A DNA stretch of 64,000 nt from positions 1-64,000 of the forward strand of contig AQSD01000005.1 of NCBI GenBank assembly GCA_000402755.1, given 5' to 3'. The notes beneath the pieces were generated by a model. The model did no database searches, was not told the DNA's origin, and saw nothing but the letters and a program-made list of their open reading frames with translations. This stretch comes from Fidelibacterota bacterium SCGC AAA160-B08 (lineage in GTDB: Bacteria > Fidelibacterota > Marinisomatia > Marinisomatales > Marinisomataceae). Below, in pieces: positions 18,831 to 27,303 of the stretch; position 1 is the first letter of the stretch; every line of letters begins with the position of its first letter. Made by a program: the position numbers and the translations under genes.

Positions 18831-18862
18831 AAAAAAGGCGAATAATTTTATTCGCCTTTTTT
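18831..18862. terminator. Bidirectional intrinsic terminator after sodB
   Basis: A hairpin with stem GGCGAATA (18837-18844) and TATTCGCC (18849-18856) and a four-base loop is flanked by six A on the left and six T on the right. It can end transcription of sodB on the plus strand and of the convergent lipoprotein gene (stop at 18884) on the minus strand. Confidence 0.9.
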
Positions 18863-18883
18863 ATTTAAAGATCAACAATATAT

Positions 18884-19360
18884 TTAATTAACTGTAGCTG
18901 CAATCGCTAAAGATAGTGTATCCATGTCCTGACTGAAGGTAAATTCTTGAGCGTCAGAATAGAATAAAAGTTGACCAGTTTGTGAAAACATACTTCCACT
19001 ATGCGTACCCCAAATATGTTGATTAGTCTGTGGATTTGAATCATTTGGATCCATCCATGAAATTGATACTAATTTATAAGTATCAAAATCTAGTTCATCA
19101 AACATAATACTTAGCACGCCTGCTTGTACCTGACTGCTTGAAACTACAACACTTTTATATGGTGCTCCAGTTGGAGGCCAAGTTTTGTCAAGTGAAACAA
19201 ATACTGTTCCTTCTGACGGCCATGCTTCAGCATTAGATATGTTAATAGTAAGATTTAATGTACCGGACGTAGCTGGATCGCTATCATTATCCTCACATGA
19301 TACAAAGAAAATCATCAACAAAGCTAGCATAGCTATTGTTTTTTTTCTTAAGATATTCAT
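18884..19360 (-). CDS. Hypothetical lipoprotein
   Basis: This 158-residue protein has a clear lipoprotein signal (IFFVSC, Cys22) followed by a short acidic linker and a beta-rich domain (TLNLTINISNAEAWPSEG onwards). I do not recognise the family. Pairs such as VFVSLDKTWPP and YKLVSISWMDP suggest an Ig-like or transthyretin-like fold. It lies downstream of the TonB receptor on the same strand, separated by 127 bases, with an inverted repeat at 19441-19455 in the gap. It may be a surface partner of that receptor, but this is only context. Confidence 0.75.
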   Translation of the reverse strand: MNILRKKTIAMLALLMIFFVSCEDNDSDPATSGTLNLTINISNAEAWPSEGTVFVSLDKTWPPTGAPYKSVVVSSSQVQAGVLSIMFDELDFDTYKLVSISWMDPNDSNPQTNQHIWGTHSGSMFSQTGQLLFYSDAQEFTFSQDMDTLSLAIAATVN

Positions 19361-19440
19361 TTTTCACCCCTTTATTATTCTTAATATTTTTTGATTTACG
19401 GTGAATGTTAATATTGAAAAAAATTACTAACAAGTCTTTT

Positions 19441-19455
19441 TGAGATTAAATCTCA
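19441..19455. promoter_or_regulatory. Inverted repeat TGAGAT-N3-ATCTCA, possible operator
   Basis: A perfect six-base inverted repeat with three-base spacer lies 81 bases upstream of the lipoprotein start and 33 bases past the TonB-receptor stop. A near copy (GAGAC-N3-GTCTC) lies upstream of the receptor at 21709-21721. Two similar symmetrical sites in the promoter regions of neighbouring genes suggest one shared regulator, but none is identified here. Confidence 0.4.
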
Positions 19456-19487
19456 TTAATAAAAATTAATTGATTATTTACGTTTAT

Positions 19488-21635
19488 TTAAATCGATTTT
19501 TCATAAGTAAGACTTACCAACCTTCCGGGCATTGGATAATCTTGAATCAGTTGATATTCTACATCAAAAATATTAGAAACCTTTAAGGATATTTTACTAT
19601 CTAGGAACTCATAACTTGATATATAATTAAATAACAATAACGAATCTAATTTTTTAATAGGAAACTTAATTTCACTTCCTACATATTCACGATCATCGCT
19701 TAAAAAATCTTGGTAATCTTGCTCTGATTGGTATCTCATAGATATAATATTACTTATTTTTCCTTTTGTATGCTTTATACTAGATACTAGCTTGTGTTTA
19801 GGGCGATAGAGCACAGAGTCGACATCGTTTAAATCATTTACTCTTAGATAAGTATAGCTAGTATTGATACTCAGATTATCATTCAAGCTGTAATCAATAT
19901 TAGTTTCTAATCCGCATGAACTGATATCAGATCTATTTCGAGCTACTACCGGCAACCCATATACAAAGTCAATCATATCTTCATATATGTAATAAAAAGT
20001 ACTCACAGAGAGCGATATGTCAGATAAATTAGAACGATCATACCCTATATCTAGTCCATATAATTGTTCTGGTTCTAAATCAGGATTACCTTGAGTATAT
20101 AGCCCATAATCAGTTGCATATTGTAAAAACATTTCTGATAAGGAAGGCGATCTAAATCCTTTGCTTAAAGCAAAATTCCATGTGGAATAGCTATCTTGCT
20201 TATAAGTCAAATTAATCTTCGGAGAGATATTACTAAATGTTTTATTACTATAAATATCGCCACGATCAATTAATCTATAGTCAACTCTTAATCCAGCGCC
20301 AAGCAATAGTCTTTCATTTAATACAACTCTATTTTGAATAAAAATTCCTGTAGTTAATTGGATTGGATTGCTATAAATATCTTTATAAATAGATATATCT
20401 GATTGCTCAGCAATAATATCTAAACCAACAATAAGATATGATCTATCATTAAATAATGTCTGATATTCTGTTCTTAGATTTAAACTAGTATCATTATAAA
20501 ATGTATCATCCTGGTTCTCATCTTCTGGTGTATCATTCCTATCTTGATAATGGGTATAAAAATGATTTATGCTAGCAGAGTATACTAGATTACTATTCCT
20601 ATTAAGATTTTGCTTCTTAAATAACTGTAGATAGATAGAATCCCTATCAGACAAGCGGTATGATATTAAAGTTGGTCTCTCTTCTACAGAAAACCCTGGT
20701 TGACCATTTAGGGATCGATTTGCCATCAAAGACACCGAGAATTCTTTTTCCTTATTATATACTTTAGTATAAAAATTGTTTTGCTCATATTGCGCATTGA
20801 ATCGATGTCCATCTCCTTTTTTATATTGGAGTAATGTTGTATATGAGAGATTGTTGTGCATATTATTCATTCCAATATTGATATCTTTTTTATTGAAACT
20901 TCCTAACGTCACTTTTGAATTGAGAAACTCTTCTGAATAATTCTTCGTTACTAAATTAATAATTCCACCCATAGAATTTTGTCCATATAAAGAGGATACT
21001 GGACCTTTGACCACTTCAATTCTGTCTAGAAAGTCTAGCGGCATACCATTCCAATCAATTGAGCCTGAGTAAGGCATACTGATTTGAAATCCATCTAATA
21101 ACACCAACACTCTATTATTATAACCGCCTGGCTTATAGTCAGATGATCCGCGAATAGAAAAGTTTGCATTACGTCCATTATTATGCTCCATTTGAACATC
21201 AACGCCTCCGACATTTCTAAATAATTCTGACATTGTTTGATAATCATTATCTGTTATATCTTTATTAGAAATATTTTTAGTTAAATAAGGTATATGTTTT
21301 GAAGGAAAGCGTCCTACAACACTCAATGCTTTTGCTAAAACAGATCGGTCTTCTAATTCAATAGATACATTTAATAGATCTCGATTCAAGTTTATTTCTA
21401 AGTATTGATCTTTGTATCCGATAGCACTAACAATTAATACATAATTACTCGGCTTAATTTTTGAAAATTTGAATAATCCATCTTTGCTTGATGCAGTACC
21501 TAATTCAGTATCTTGAATAAATATATTCACATCTGAAATTGGATTGAGGGTGCTTTTAGATATAATTTTTCCAGAAAGGTCAAATCCTTGACCATATATA
21601 AAAGATAAAAATATAATAAATACTGTTTTTTTCAT
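19488..21635 (-). CDS. TonB-dependent outer-membrane receptor
   Basis: This 715-residue protein has a signal peptide ending near residue 17, a carboxypeptidase regulatory-like domain (about 18-95, DLSGKIISKSTLNPISDVNI), a plug domain (about 115-225, with VDVQMEHNNGRNANFSIRG and VLLDGFQI, VVKGPVSSLYGQNSMGG), and a 22-strand-type barrel ending in VSLTYEKSI. It imports a large or scarce substrate across the outer membrane using TonB energy. No tonB/exbBD gene lies in the window. Substrate is unknown; the divergent neighbour makes thiamine pyrophosphate, which hints at but does not show thiamine uptake. Confidence 0.93.
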   Translation of the reverse strand: MKKTVFIIFLSFIYGQGFDLSGKIISKSTLNPISDVNIFIQDTELGTASSKDGLFKFSKIKPSNYVLIVSAIGYKDQYLEINLNRDLLNVSIELEDRSVLAKALSVVGRFPSKHIPYLTKNISNKDITDNDYQTMSELFRNVGGVDVQMEHNNGRNANFSIRGSSDYKPGGYNNRVLVLLDGFQISMPYSGSIDWNGMPLDFLDRIEVVKGPVSSLYGQNSMGGIINLVTKNYSEEFLNSKVTLGSFNKKDINIGMNNMHNNLSYTTLLQYKKGDGHRFNAQYEQNNFYTKVYNKEKEFSVSLMANRSLNGQPGFSVEERPTLISYRLSDRDSIYLQLFKKQNLNRNSNLVYSASINHFYTHYQDRNDTPEDENQDDTFYNDTSLNLRTEYQTLFNDRSYLIVGLDIIAEQSDISIYKDIYSNPIQLTTGIFIQNRVVLNERLLLGAGLRVDYRLIDRGDIYSNKTFSNISPKINLTYKQDSYSTWNFALSKGFRSPSLSEMFLQYATDYGLYTQGNPDLEPEQLYGLDIGYDRSNLSDISLSVSTFYYIYEDMIDFVYGLPVVARNRSDISSCGLETNIDYSLNDNLSINTSYTYLRVNDLNDVDSVLYRPKHKLVSSIKHTKGKISNIISMRYQSEQDYQDFLSDDREYVGSEIKFPIKKLDSLLLFNYISSYEFLDSKISLKVSNIFDVEYQLIQDYPMPGRLVSLTYEKSI

Positions 21636-21708
21636 AAATAGCTTTTCCTTTTTTTGCTACTTAACGCAAAAGATACTATTACAGGAAAAATTTATTCGCA
21701 AGTAATTT

Positions 21709-21721
21709 GAGACGCAGTCTC
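21709..21721. promoter_or_regulatory. Inverted repeat GAGAC-N3-GTCTC, possible operator
   Basis: A perfect five-base inverted repeat with three-base spacer lies in the 141-base gap between the divergent TonB-receptor and thiamine pyrophosphokinase genes, 74 bases before the receptor start. It shares TTTGAGAY-N3-RTCTC with the repeat at 19441-19455. I searched this gap by eye for a thiamine (TPP) riboswitch on either strand and found none. Confidence 0.4.
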
Positions 21722-21776
21722 GATAAATATTATCTTATTGTTATGGAACACTTCGAAAGTTGTATTAATTTAAATC

Positions 21777-22403
21777 ATGGATATAAATCAGAAAGAAAAT
21801 ATTGCTCTCATCGTAAATGGAGAATTTCCTAGAAGCGAGGATATTATCAATCAGATTAAATCTGCAAAAATAATCATTGCAGTAGACGGAGCAACAAACA
21901 CATTGATTGATGCCGGTATTACTCCTACCGTTTCTATAGGAGATTTTGATTCAATTAATTTATTATATAAAGATAGAGTATCTAACACGGTTCATGTGGA
22001 AGATCAAAATAAGACAGACCTAGAAAAAACATTGGATTGGTGTATTGAAAATAACTATTTATCATTATCTATTTTTGGAATTTCAGGAAAAAGTGAAGAT
22101 CATTTTCTAGGAAATTTCTTTATTATCAATGAATATTCTGATACAATAAATTGTACGATTTATACAGATTATTCTACTATTACACCCAGTATAGGAAAAA
22201 CAATCTTTAATTCTTTTAAAGGAGAAACGGTTAGTATTGTCAGTTTTGAATCAAATAATAAAGTCACATCAACAAATCTTCAGTATGCATTAGATGCATA
22301 TAAACTATCCCCTTCTGCAAGAGCTATCAGAAATCAATCTTTAGGAAATAGTTTTACTATTGAGTCTTCAGAAAAATTAATGGTCTTTCAAATTAAAGAC
22401 TAG
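21777..22403 (+). CDS. Thiamine pyrophosphokinase
   Basis: This 208-residue cytosolic enzyme transfers pyrophosphate from ATP to thiamine to make thiamine pyrophosphate. Conserved parts are IIAVDGATN, PTVSIGDFDSI and the acidic DQNKTDLEKTLDW, all of the TPK catalytic domain; the C-terminal half is the thiamine-binding beta domain. Presence of the kinase with no thiamine synthesis genes nearby is compatible with salvage of imported thiamine. The stop codon shares CTAG (22400-22403) with the convergent aldolase stop. Confidence 0.9.
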   Translation: MDINQKENIALIVNGEFPRSEDIINQIKSAKIIIAVDGATNTLIDAGITPTVSIGDFDSINLLYKDRVSNTVHVEDQNKTDLEKTLDWCIENNYLSLSIFGISGKSEDHFLGNFFIINEYSDTINCTIYTDYSTITPSIGKTIFNSFKGETVSIVSFESNNKVTSTNLQYALDAYKLSPSARAIRNQSLGNSFTIESSEKLMVFQIKD

Positions 22404-23389
22404 AGACTGCCAGTACTTGCTAAGCTATTTGATTTTGCACTAGATAATAATACTTCTTGAGTTATTTTAGTATTTTCTAATTTTCCTGCCCATGCTTTTA
22501 ATGCACCTTGCTGCAATGCTCTTCCATAAGAGAATGTCACATTCCAATTAGTATCATGTTTATTAATCTCATTCAAATGCAAAGTTGCAAGCTCATCAGA
22601 CTGTCCACCAGAAAGAAAAGCTATGCCAGGAACTCTTGATGGTACATTCTTTGTTAAACATTCTAGAGTTTTTTGTGCTACCTCATCAACGCTTGCTTGA
22701 TTCTTGCAATCATATCCAGATAATATCATATTAGGTTTAAGTACTATTCCTCTTAAATCAACATTATGCTTTTCTAACTGATCAAATACCGCAGTTAGTG
22801 TTCTTTCTGTTACATCAAAAGACGTATCAATAGTATGAGTGCCATCCATCAATACTTCTGGCTCTACAATTGGTACTAAGCTGGCTTGTTGACATGACAA
22901 AGCATACTTCGCTAACCCTTCTGCGTTAGCTAAAATACAATCATTTGATGGCATTCCATCACCCAAGGTAATGACTGCTCTCCATTTTGCAAAACGTGCA
23001 CCTAAGGCATAATATTCTCCAAGACGTTCAGGCAATCCGTCTAGTCCGATTGTATTTTTTTCATCCGAACCATCTTTTAGTGGATGAGCTCCAGTATCAA
23101 CTTTGATACCCGGTAAGACACCTTTTGATTGTAGGTATTGTGGAATACTATTATCGGTACCAAAAATATTTTGTCTAAAAGTTTCATCGTATAATATGAC
23201 ACCACTAATATACGATTCTAATCCTGGTGCTGTAAAAAGATTGCTTCGGTAATTACGTCGAGATTCAAATGTAGACTCTACTCCAATGCCTTCAAATCGT
23301 TTTGTACAAGTTCCAGTACTTTCATCTGCGGCTAAAATTCCTTTTCCTTTTTCAACCATTCGTGCTGCAACGCTATGCAATTCAGACAT
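22400..23389 (-). CDS. Fructose-bisphosphate aldolase, class I (vertebrate-type family)
   Basis: This 329-residue enzyme cleaves or forms fructose 1,6-bisphosphate. It belongs to the class I family of animals and plants: GILAADESTGT at 18-27, KVDTG, KWRAV, EPEVL, and KPNMI. Catalytic residues line up with the rabbit enzyme at a constant offset of 11: Asp22, Lys96, Lys135, Glu176 and the Schiff-base Lys218. The first eight bases overlap the end of glpX, so FBPase and aldolase are coupled, fitting a gluconeogenic pair. Confidence 0.93.
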   Translation of the reverse strand: MSELHSVAARMVEKGKGILAADESTGTCTKRFEGIGVESTFESRRNYRSNLFTAPGLESYISGVILYDETFRQNIFGTDNSIPQYLQSKGVLPGIKVDTGAHPLKDGSDEKNTIGLDGLPERLGEYYALGARFAKWRAVITLGDGMPSNDCILANAEGLAKYALSCQQASLVPIVEPEVLMDGTHTIDTSFDVTERTLTAVFDQLEKHNVDLRGIVLKPNMILSGYDCKNQASVDEVAQKTLECLTKNVPSRVPGIAFLSGGQSDELATLHLNEINKHDTNWNVTFSYGRALQQGALKAWAGKLENTKITQEVLLSSAKSNSLASTGSL

Positions 23390-24335
23390 CTAATTCTCCT
23401 AAATTATACTCATTAATAACAACTTTAATCTCACGATTACCTCCAAAGATTATCTTTGAAGTTACTATTGCTTTATGTTCTTCAAATTTAACTCCAGGAA
23501 CCCATCCTGTACAAACACCGCTTGCAATAACAAAAGTGTCATCAGATTTACAAAGATCATAAGCATTCCAAATTTTATCAATATTACTACCCACCATTTT
23601 ACGAGCTCTTTTTTCAAATTCTTCATCATAAAAAACTAACTGGCCTTCAAAAAAACCTCCTAATGCTCTTACGGCAGTTGCAGTAATTACTCCTTCTGGA
23701 GCTGCGCCAATACCATATAATAAATCTACTTCTCCCTCAACGGCTTTTAATCCGCCAGTTACATCTCCGTCTCCAATTAAAATAGGTTCAACTCCGAACG
23801 AATGCATAGATGCAATTAAATCTTTATGACGATCTCTATCCATGATAATAACTTTTAAGTCTTTGATTTCTTTATTTAGAACGTTTGCGGTAGCTGTTAG
23901 ATTTTCTTCAACAGTTTTTGTTAAGCCAATATGACCAATTAATTCTTTTCTTCCGCATAGCTTATTCATATAAGTATCTGGAGCATGCAATAAAGATCCT
24001 GATGGTGCCCCTGCAAGTACGGCAATGGAGTCTGGTAAATCAAACGCACAATGATTGGTACATTCTAATGGATCTACTGCAATATCAACTTTGATATCAC
24101 TATCTTGGTTGCCTAATTGTTCTCCAATAAATAACATGGGCGCTTCATCTCTTTCGCCCTCACCAATTACTACTGTAGTTAAAATATCCTGAATGCTTAA
24201 AACTGATCTCATCGCTTCTGTCGCAGCTTGATCAGCTAATTTTCCATCCTTACATCCTCTCAATTTTGCCGCAGCAATAGCTGCTTTTTCAGTAGCTTCT
24301 AAGAATGGCTGATAATGTTCTGCTATTTTATTCAT
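23382..24335 (-). CDS. glpX: Fructose-1,6-bisphosphatase, class II
   Basis: This 317-residue GlpX-type phosphatase removes the 1-phosphate from fructose 1,6-bisphosphate in gluconeogenesis. IGEGERDEAPML at 57-68 and DPLECT at 88-93 are the metal-binding motifs. The second is unusual: the family normally reads DPxDGT or DPLEGT, and here Gly is replaced by Cys92. The rest of the enzyme looks intact (DRDRHKDLI, GIGAAPEGVITATAVRALGG). It overlaps both neighbours by eight bases, in a chain with aldolase. Confidence 0.92.
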   Translation of the reverse strand: MNKIAEHYQPFLEATEKAAIAAAKLRGCKDGKLADQAATEAMRSVLSIQDILTTVVIGEGERDEAPMLFIGEQLGNQDSDIKVDIAVDPLECTNHCAFDLPDSIAVLAGAPSGSLLHAPDTYMNKLCGRKELIGHIGLTKTVEENLTATANVLNKEIKDLKVIIMDRDRHKDLIASMHSFGVEPILIGDGDVTGGLKAVEGEVDLLYGIGAAPEGVITATAVRALGGFFEGQLVFYDEEFEKRARKMVGSNIDKIWNAYDLCKSDDTFVIASGVCTGWVPGVKFEEHKAIVTSKIIFGGNREIKVVINEYNLGELDV

Positions 24336-25011
24336 TCAATGAATTTATAAGTGTGAATAATTCGCTTATTTTTTCAGGAGTAGAGAATCCATCAAATCTT
24401 CCTTTGATTATTCCATCCTGATCAAGCACGTAAATATAACAATTTTTCTTGCTATCAATCCCTAATGATTTATAATACTTTTTCAAAGGGCCATAGTATG
24501 TCACAGTAAAATCATGTAAAGGTTTTGGTACTCCATTTTGCATTCCTCCATCAATCCAATTACGCATCATCTTATATTGACCGCCTAGCATTGGAACTTC
24601 ATAGTATTGTACGCTTTTATTAATGCCATATTTTGGTAGCAGTTCATCTGCCCAAGTATTAATACATAACTGGGCTCTTTGTTTGAATGCTATAGATAGT
24701 ACTGCAACTCTACCGCGTATAGCCTCTGGAAATATGACTTCATTGTTTGAAAGTGATATTCCTTTAATGATAGGAAATTTTTTATTCAGAAAGTTGTCAG
24801 GGGGATCAATAGTATGCGAAGAAATATACTCATCATTTTCTTCAATTGTCTTTTTTCTGTACTGGTCTTTTTTTTCCCACTCTTGTTCTTGACGCATCTG
24901 TTCTTGCTCTCTCGTTGATTCTCGATATTCTCTTTTAGCATCATCGGTATCATTAATAGTCTGTGCCATTAAGGGAAACATAAATAATAATAGTAATAAT
25001 AATTTCTTCAT
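24328..25011 (-). CDS. Exported thioredoxin-fold protein, ATP10-like
   Basis: This 227-residue protein has a signal peptide (cleavage near residue 17, LMAQ), a Glu/Arg/Gln-rich charged stretch (about 22-58, probably helical), and a thioredoxin-like domain. The stretch MMRNWIDGGMQNGVP and the end YIYVLDQDGIIKGRFDGFSTPEKISEL resemble ATP10/AhpC-type proteins. No CXXC is present; a lone Cys lies in AQLCINTW and one in KKNCYIY, so it is probably not a disulfide reductase. Function unknown; assembly help in the envelope is a guess. It overlaps glpX by eight bases. Confidence 0.7.
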   Translation of the reverse strand: MKKLLLLLLFMFPLMAQTINDTDDAKREYRESTREQEQMRQEQEWEKKDQYRKKTIEENDEYISSHTIDPPDNFLNKKFPIIKGISLSNNEVIFPEAIRGRVAVLSIAFKQRAQLCINTWADELLPKYGINKSVQYYEVPMLGGQYKMMRNWIDGGMQNGVPKPLHDFTVTYYGPLKKYYKSLGIDSKKNCYIYVLDQDGIIKGRFDGFSTPEKISELFTLINSLNE

Positions 25012-25070
25012 TTTCTCGTCCTTTTAAGAAATGAGACTACAAGGATACCAAGTAGAATCAATGTTTTCAT
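25008..25070 (-). CDS. 20-residue membrane micro-protein joined to both neighbours by ATGA overlaps
   Basis: A 20-codon ORF encodes MKTLILLGILVVSFLKRTRK, a single hydrophobic helix with a basic end. Its ATG overlaps the stop of the upstream membrane protein gene (ATGA at 25067-25070) and its TGA overlaps the next gene's start (ATGA at 25008-25011). Such joints at both ends make chance unlikely. An AAAGGA run precedes the downstream start. Role unknown; it may be a small membrane peptide or mainly a ribosome-relay. Confidence 0.5.
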   Translation of the reverse strand: MKTLILLGILVVSFLKRTRK

Positions 25071-25774
25071 TTAGATTTTTTTTCAGCAAAATAAAATGGT
25101 AAATATAAAATATAAAAAATTAGTGCAACCAGTGGGAATACGGGAAATACATGCCACGGAGGAGATGGAAATAATGACATTAATGAATCTCCTGCTGGAG
25201 CTTTCATTAAATACCATAAGTTTGCTTCATAGCCAGGCTCTCCACCTATTATTACATTTAAAACATACATAATTGGAAGTAATATCAACGAATATTTTAA
25301 TGCATTTGTCAGAGAGCTAAATGTTACTTTTTGCTTTATTACTATGACAATATATATAAGACTAAAAAATAGTAATCCATGTCCAAAGAATAGTGTAATA
25401 AAATCAAGATCAGGAAAAGTAAGCTCTACATCAGGTGTGATTAGAGCCATTGTTCCTCCTCCAATGCCCCAGAAATATGCAAAATCAAAGAATCGTTGTT
25501 GTCTTGTTAATAAAAAGAGTCCTGTTGCGTAGGAAGAAATATGACAAGCATGTAGTGGTACCGTATTTGTCCATTTATAATCTCCTAATGCAACCAAATA
25601 AAATGGCTTTAGAAGCTCATTGAAAATAAGGGTGTATCCTAAGACTTGTTCAAATCGTGCAAATGTATCGGGATTATATCGACTGCGATTAAAAAAAGAA
25701 AATCCGAATGAGATTGTAAAGATAATGGTGAGTGTTAATAGGTGAGTACTACCAAATAAAATAAATTCATTCAT
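25067..25774 (-). CDS. YwaF/TIGR02206-family membrane protein
   Basis: This 235-residue protein has about seven helices. The family pattern is visible: a long second helix, then LHACHISSYATGLFLL and FFWGIGG-like YFWGIGGGTMALITPD, FGHGLLFFSLIYIV and NVIIGGEPGYEANLWYLMKAP ending with PPWHVFPVF. This family is widespread and uncharacterised, though conserved His, Asp and Pro residues in helices suggest an enzyme or transporter. It is the first gene of the minus-strand chain leading to FBPase and aldolase. Confidence 0.85.
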   Translation of the reverse strand: MNEFILFGSTHLLTLTIIFTISFGFSFFNRSRYNPDTFARFEQVLGYTLIFNELLKPFYLVALGDYKWTNTVPLHACHISSYATGLFLLTRQQRFFDFAYFWGIGGGTMALITPDVELTFPDLDFITLFFGHGLLFFSLIYIVIVIKQKVTFSSLTNALKYSLILLPIMYVLNVIIGGEPGYEANLWYLMKAPAGDSLMSLFPSPPWHVFPVFPLVALIFYILYLPFYFAEKKSK

Positions 25775-25796
25775 TATAAAAGGAATATAATAAAGG

Positions 25797-26213
25797 TTAG
25801 GTTATAATTTCATCAATTATTAATAGCATTCTAATAGTCCATAAAAAAGTTCTTATCCAGTTAGTCTTCACCAATTTTTCAATCATTTTTTTATCTTTTC
25901 CGCTAGAAAGAATAGTATGAATTGGAACCTGTATAAAAAATGTAGAACACCATATCAGTACAATAATTGCAAGATTTAAAGCAAATATTAAGCTCGAAGT
26001 ATCATTCATATAAAGAACAACTGATGTGATTAATTCAACTATCATTAATGGGATAACAATAATAGATATTCTCCATTCATGAAATTTATGAAAGTTGACA
26101 AAAGATAATTTATCGATATAATGAAACGATGGATAATGTATCAATTGAATAGTCCAAATTACTCCAGTTAAAAGAAAAGCTGAAATCGTATTTAGAAAAA
26201 AAAGGAAATTCAT
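25797..26213 (-). CDS. Four-helix membrane protein, unknown
   Basis: This 138-residue protein has four predicted helices. It begins MNFLFFLNTISAFLLTGVIW with QLIHYPSFHYID after helix 1, and FHKFHEWRISIIVIPLMI in helix 2. The HYP and HEWR patterns recall a small uncharacterised family in Bacteroidota and Leptospira. No function is known to me. It is directly after the DUF4396 gene (no gap), so the two are likely one transcription unit. Confidence 0.7.
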   Translation of the reverse strand: MNFLFFLNTISAFLLTGVIWTIQLIHYPSFHYIDKLSFVNFHKFHEWRISIIVIPLMIVELITSVVLYMNDTSSLIFALNLAIIVLIWCSTFFIQVPIHTILSSGKDKKMIEKLVKTNWIRTFLWTIRMLLIIDEIIT

Positions 26214-26636
26214 TTAATGGCAGCTAGCATTATACTTTTTTAATCTCCAATAATTATAAGGCCAAGGAGTTAAAAAACCTGCTAATAACATTATAGGCAT
26301 AGCCCACCAAGTAAGCAATGCTCCACCAGTTAGTAATATATCAGTGACATTCATAGCAGTTTCCATTGCTACCATAGAAATAAAACTCATACCAATAGCT
26401 GTTTTAAAGGCTAAGCTTAATATCATTTGTCTGCTCAAAATAAAAGTTTCTAAGGCGATACTTGTTAGCAATCCATTTATGATTGCAAGTGACATTACTT
26501 GCCATACCAACCAACTATGCTCAATCATTTGAAATACAAATATAGTACCAAAATCGCCAATAGAACATCCTAGTAGACACCATGCAGTATTCACTGCAGA
26601 TTTTTTCCAAGTATGTTTACATTTCCAACTAATCAT
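26214..26636 (-). CDS. DUF4396-family membrane protein
   Basis: This 140-residue protein has four helices and the DUF4396 pattern: a basic start with HTWKKSAVNTAWCLLGCSIGDFG, then QVMSLAIINGLLTSIALET, METAMNVTD and a final WWAMPIMLLAGFLTPWPYNYWRLKK. Conserved Cys, Asp, Glu and Met residues in helices fit a metal-handling role; DUF4396 genes often lie with copper genes. Its start is only 25 bases from the divergent SCO gene start, so both promoters must be very short or overlap coding sequence. Confidence 0.8.
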   Translation of the reverse strand: MISWKCKHTWKKSAVNTAWCLLGCSIGDFGTIFVFQMIEHSWLVWQVMSLAIINGLLTSIALETFILSRQMILSLAFKTAIGMSFISMVAMETAMNVTDILLTGGALLTWWAMPIMLLAGFLTPWPYNYWRLKKYNASCH

Positions 26637-26661
26637 AATAGTGTTAATTTAGTGTAGTTAT

Positions 26662-27303
26662 ATGAAAAAAAAATTAATTCTATTTATTACAATATGCTTT
26701 CTAAGCTTATGGTATGTTATCATCCCAAAAGAAGAGGAATTTATCCTTCCCATCTTTACCCCATCAGATTTACGATCCAACCTAGTACACCCTTCTTTAG
26801 TAGGAAAAACTGAACACACTGTTCCGGACTTTTCTTTTATAGATCAAAATGGGGATATGATTACTGAGGAAACTATTGATAATAAAATTTATGTAGTTGA
26901 TTTCTTTTTTACATCATGTCCATCTATATGTATTGATCTCACTAACAACTTAAAACAAGTACAAAGTGTATTTATAGATAACGATGATGTCTTAATTTTA
27001 TCACATAGTGTTGATCCAAAAATAGACAATGTAGAGCGACTCAAAAAATATGCAGGTATTAATAATATTGATGATAAAAAATGGTTTTTACTTACTGGAC
27101 CAATAGAAGATACTATAAGAATGGCGCAATTGGGCTATTTTGCAATCGCTTCTTTTTCAAATCATGATGAGAATAGTTTAATCCATACAGAAAATGTTAT
27201 ATTGGTTGATAAAAATAGAAAAATTCGTGGTATTTACAATGGTACTTCGCCATTGGAGACTAGCTATTTAATTGCAGATATTAAGAAACTCTTATCTTAT
27301 TAG
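26662..27303 (+). CDS. SCO1/SenC-family protein (third)
   Basis: This 213-residue protein has an N-terminal anchor (about residues 4-21) and the SCO domain with CPSIC at 86-90 and a distal His in SLIHTENVIL. It is outside the oxidase operon, divergent from a DUF4396 gene and convergent with an HMA-domain protein gene (shared TTAG at 27300-27303). It may supply copper to another cuproenzyme or act in thiol redox control. Family certain; target not. Confidence 0.88.
   Translation: MKKKLILFITICFLSLWYVIIPKEEEFILPIFTPSDLRSNLVHPSLVGKTEHTVPDFSFIDQNGDMITEETIDNKIYVVDFFFTSCPSICIDLTNNLKQVQSVFIDNDDVLILSHSVDPKIDNVERLKKYAGINNIDDKKWFLLTGPIEDTIRMAQLGYFAIASFSNHDENSLIHTENVILVDKNRKIRGIYNGTSPLETSYLIADIKKLLSY

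Noticed and set aside
21636..21776. Possible TPP riboswitch between the TonB receptor and thiamine pyrophosphokinase
   Set aside because: Neither strand shows the conserved CUGAGA or the following GAACCUGA-type core; only the short inverted repeat is present.
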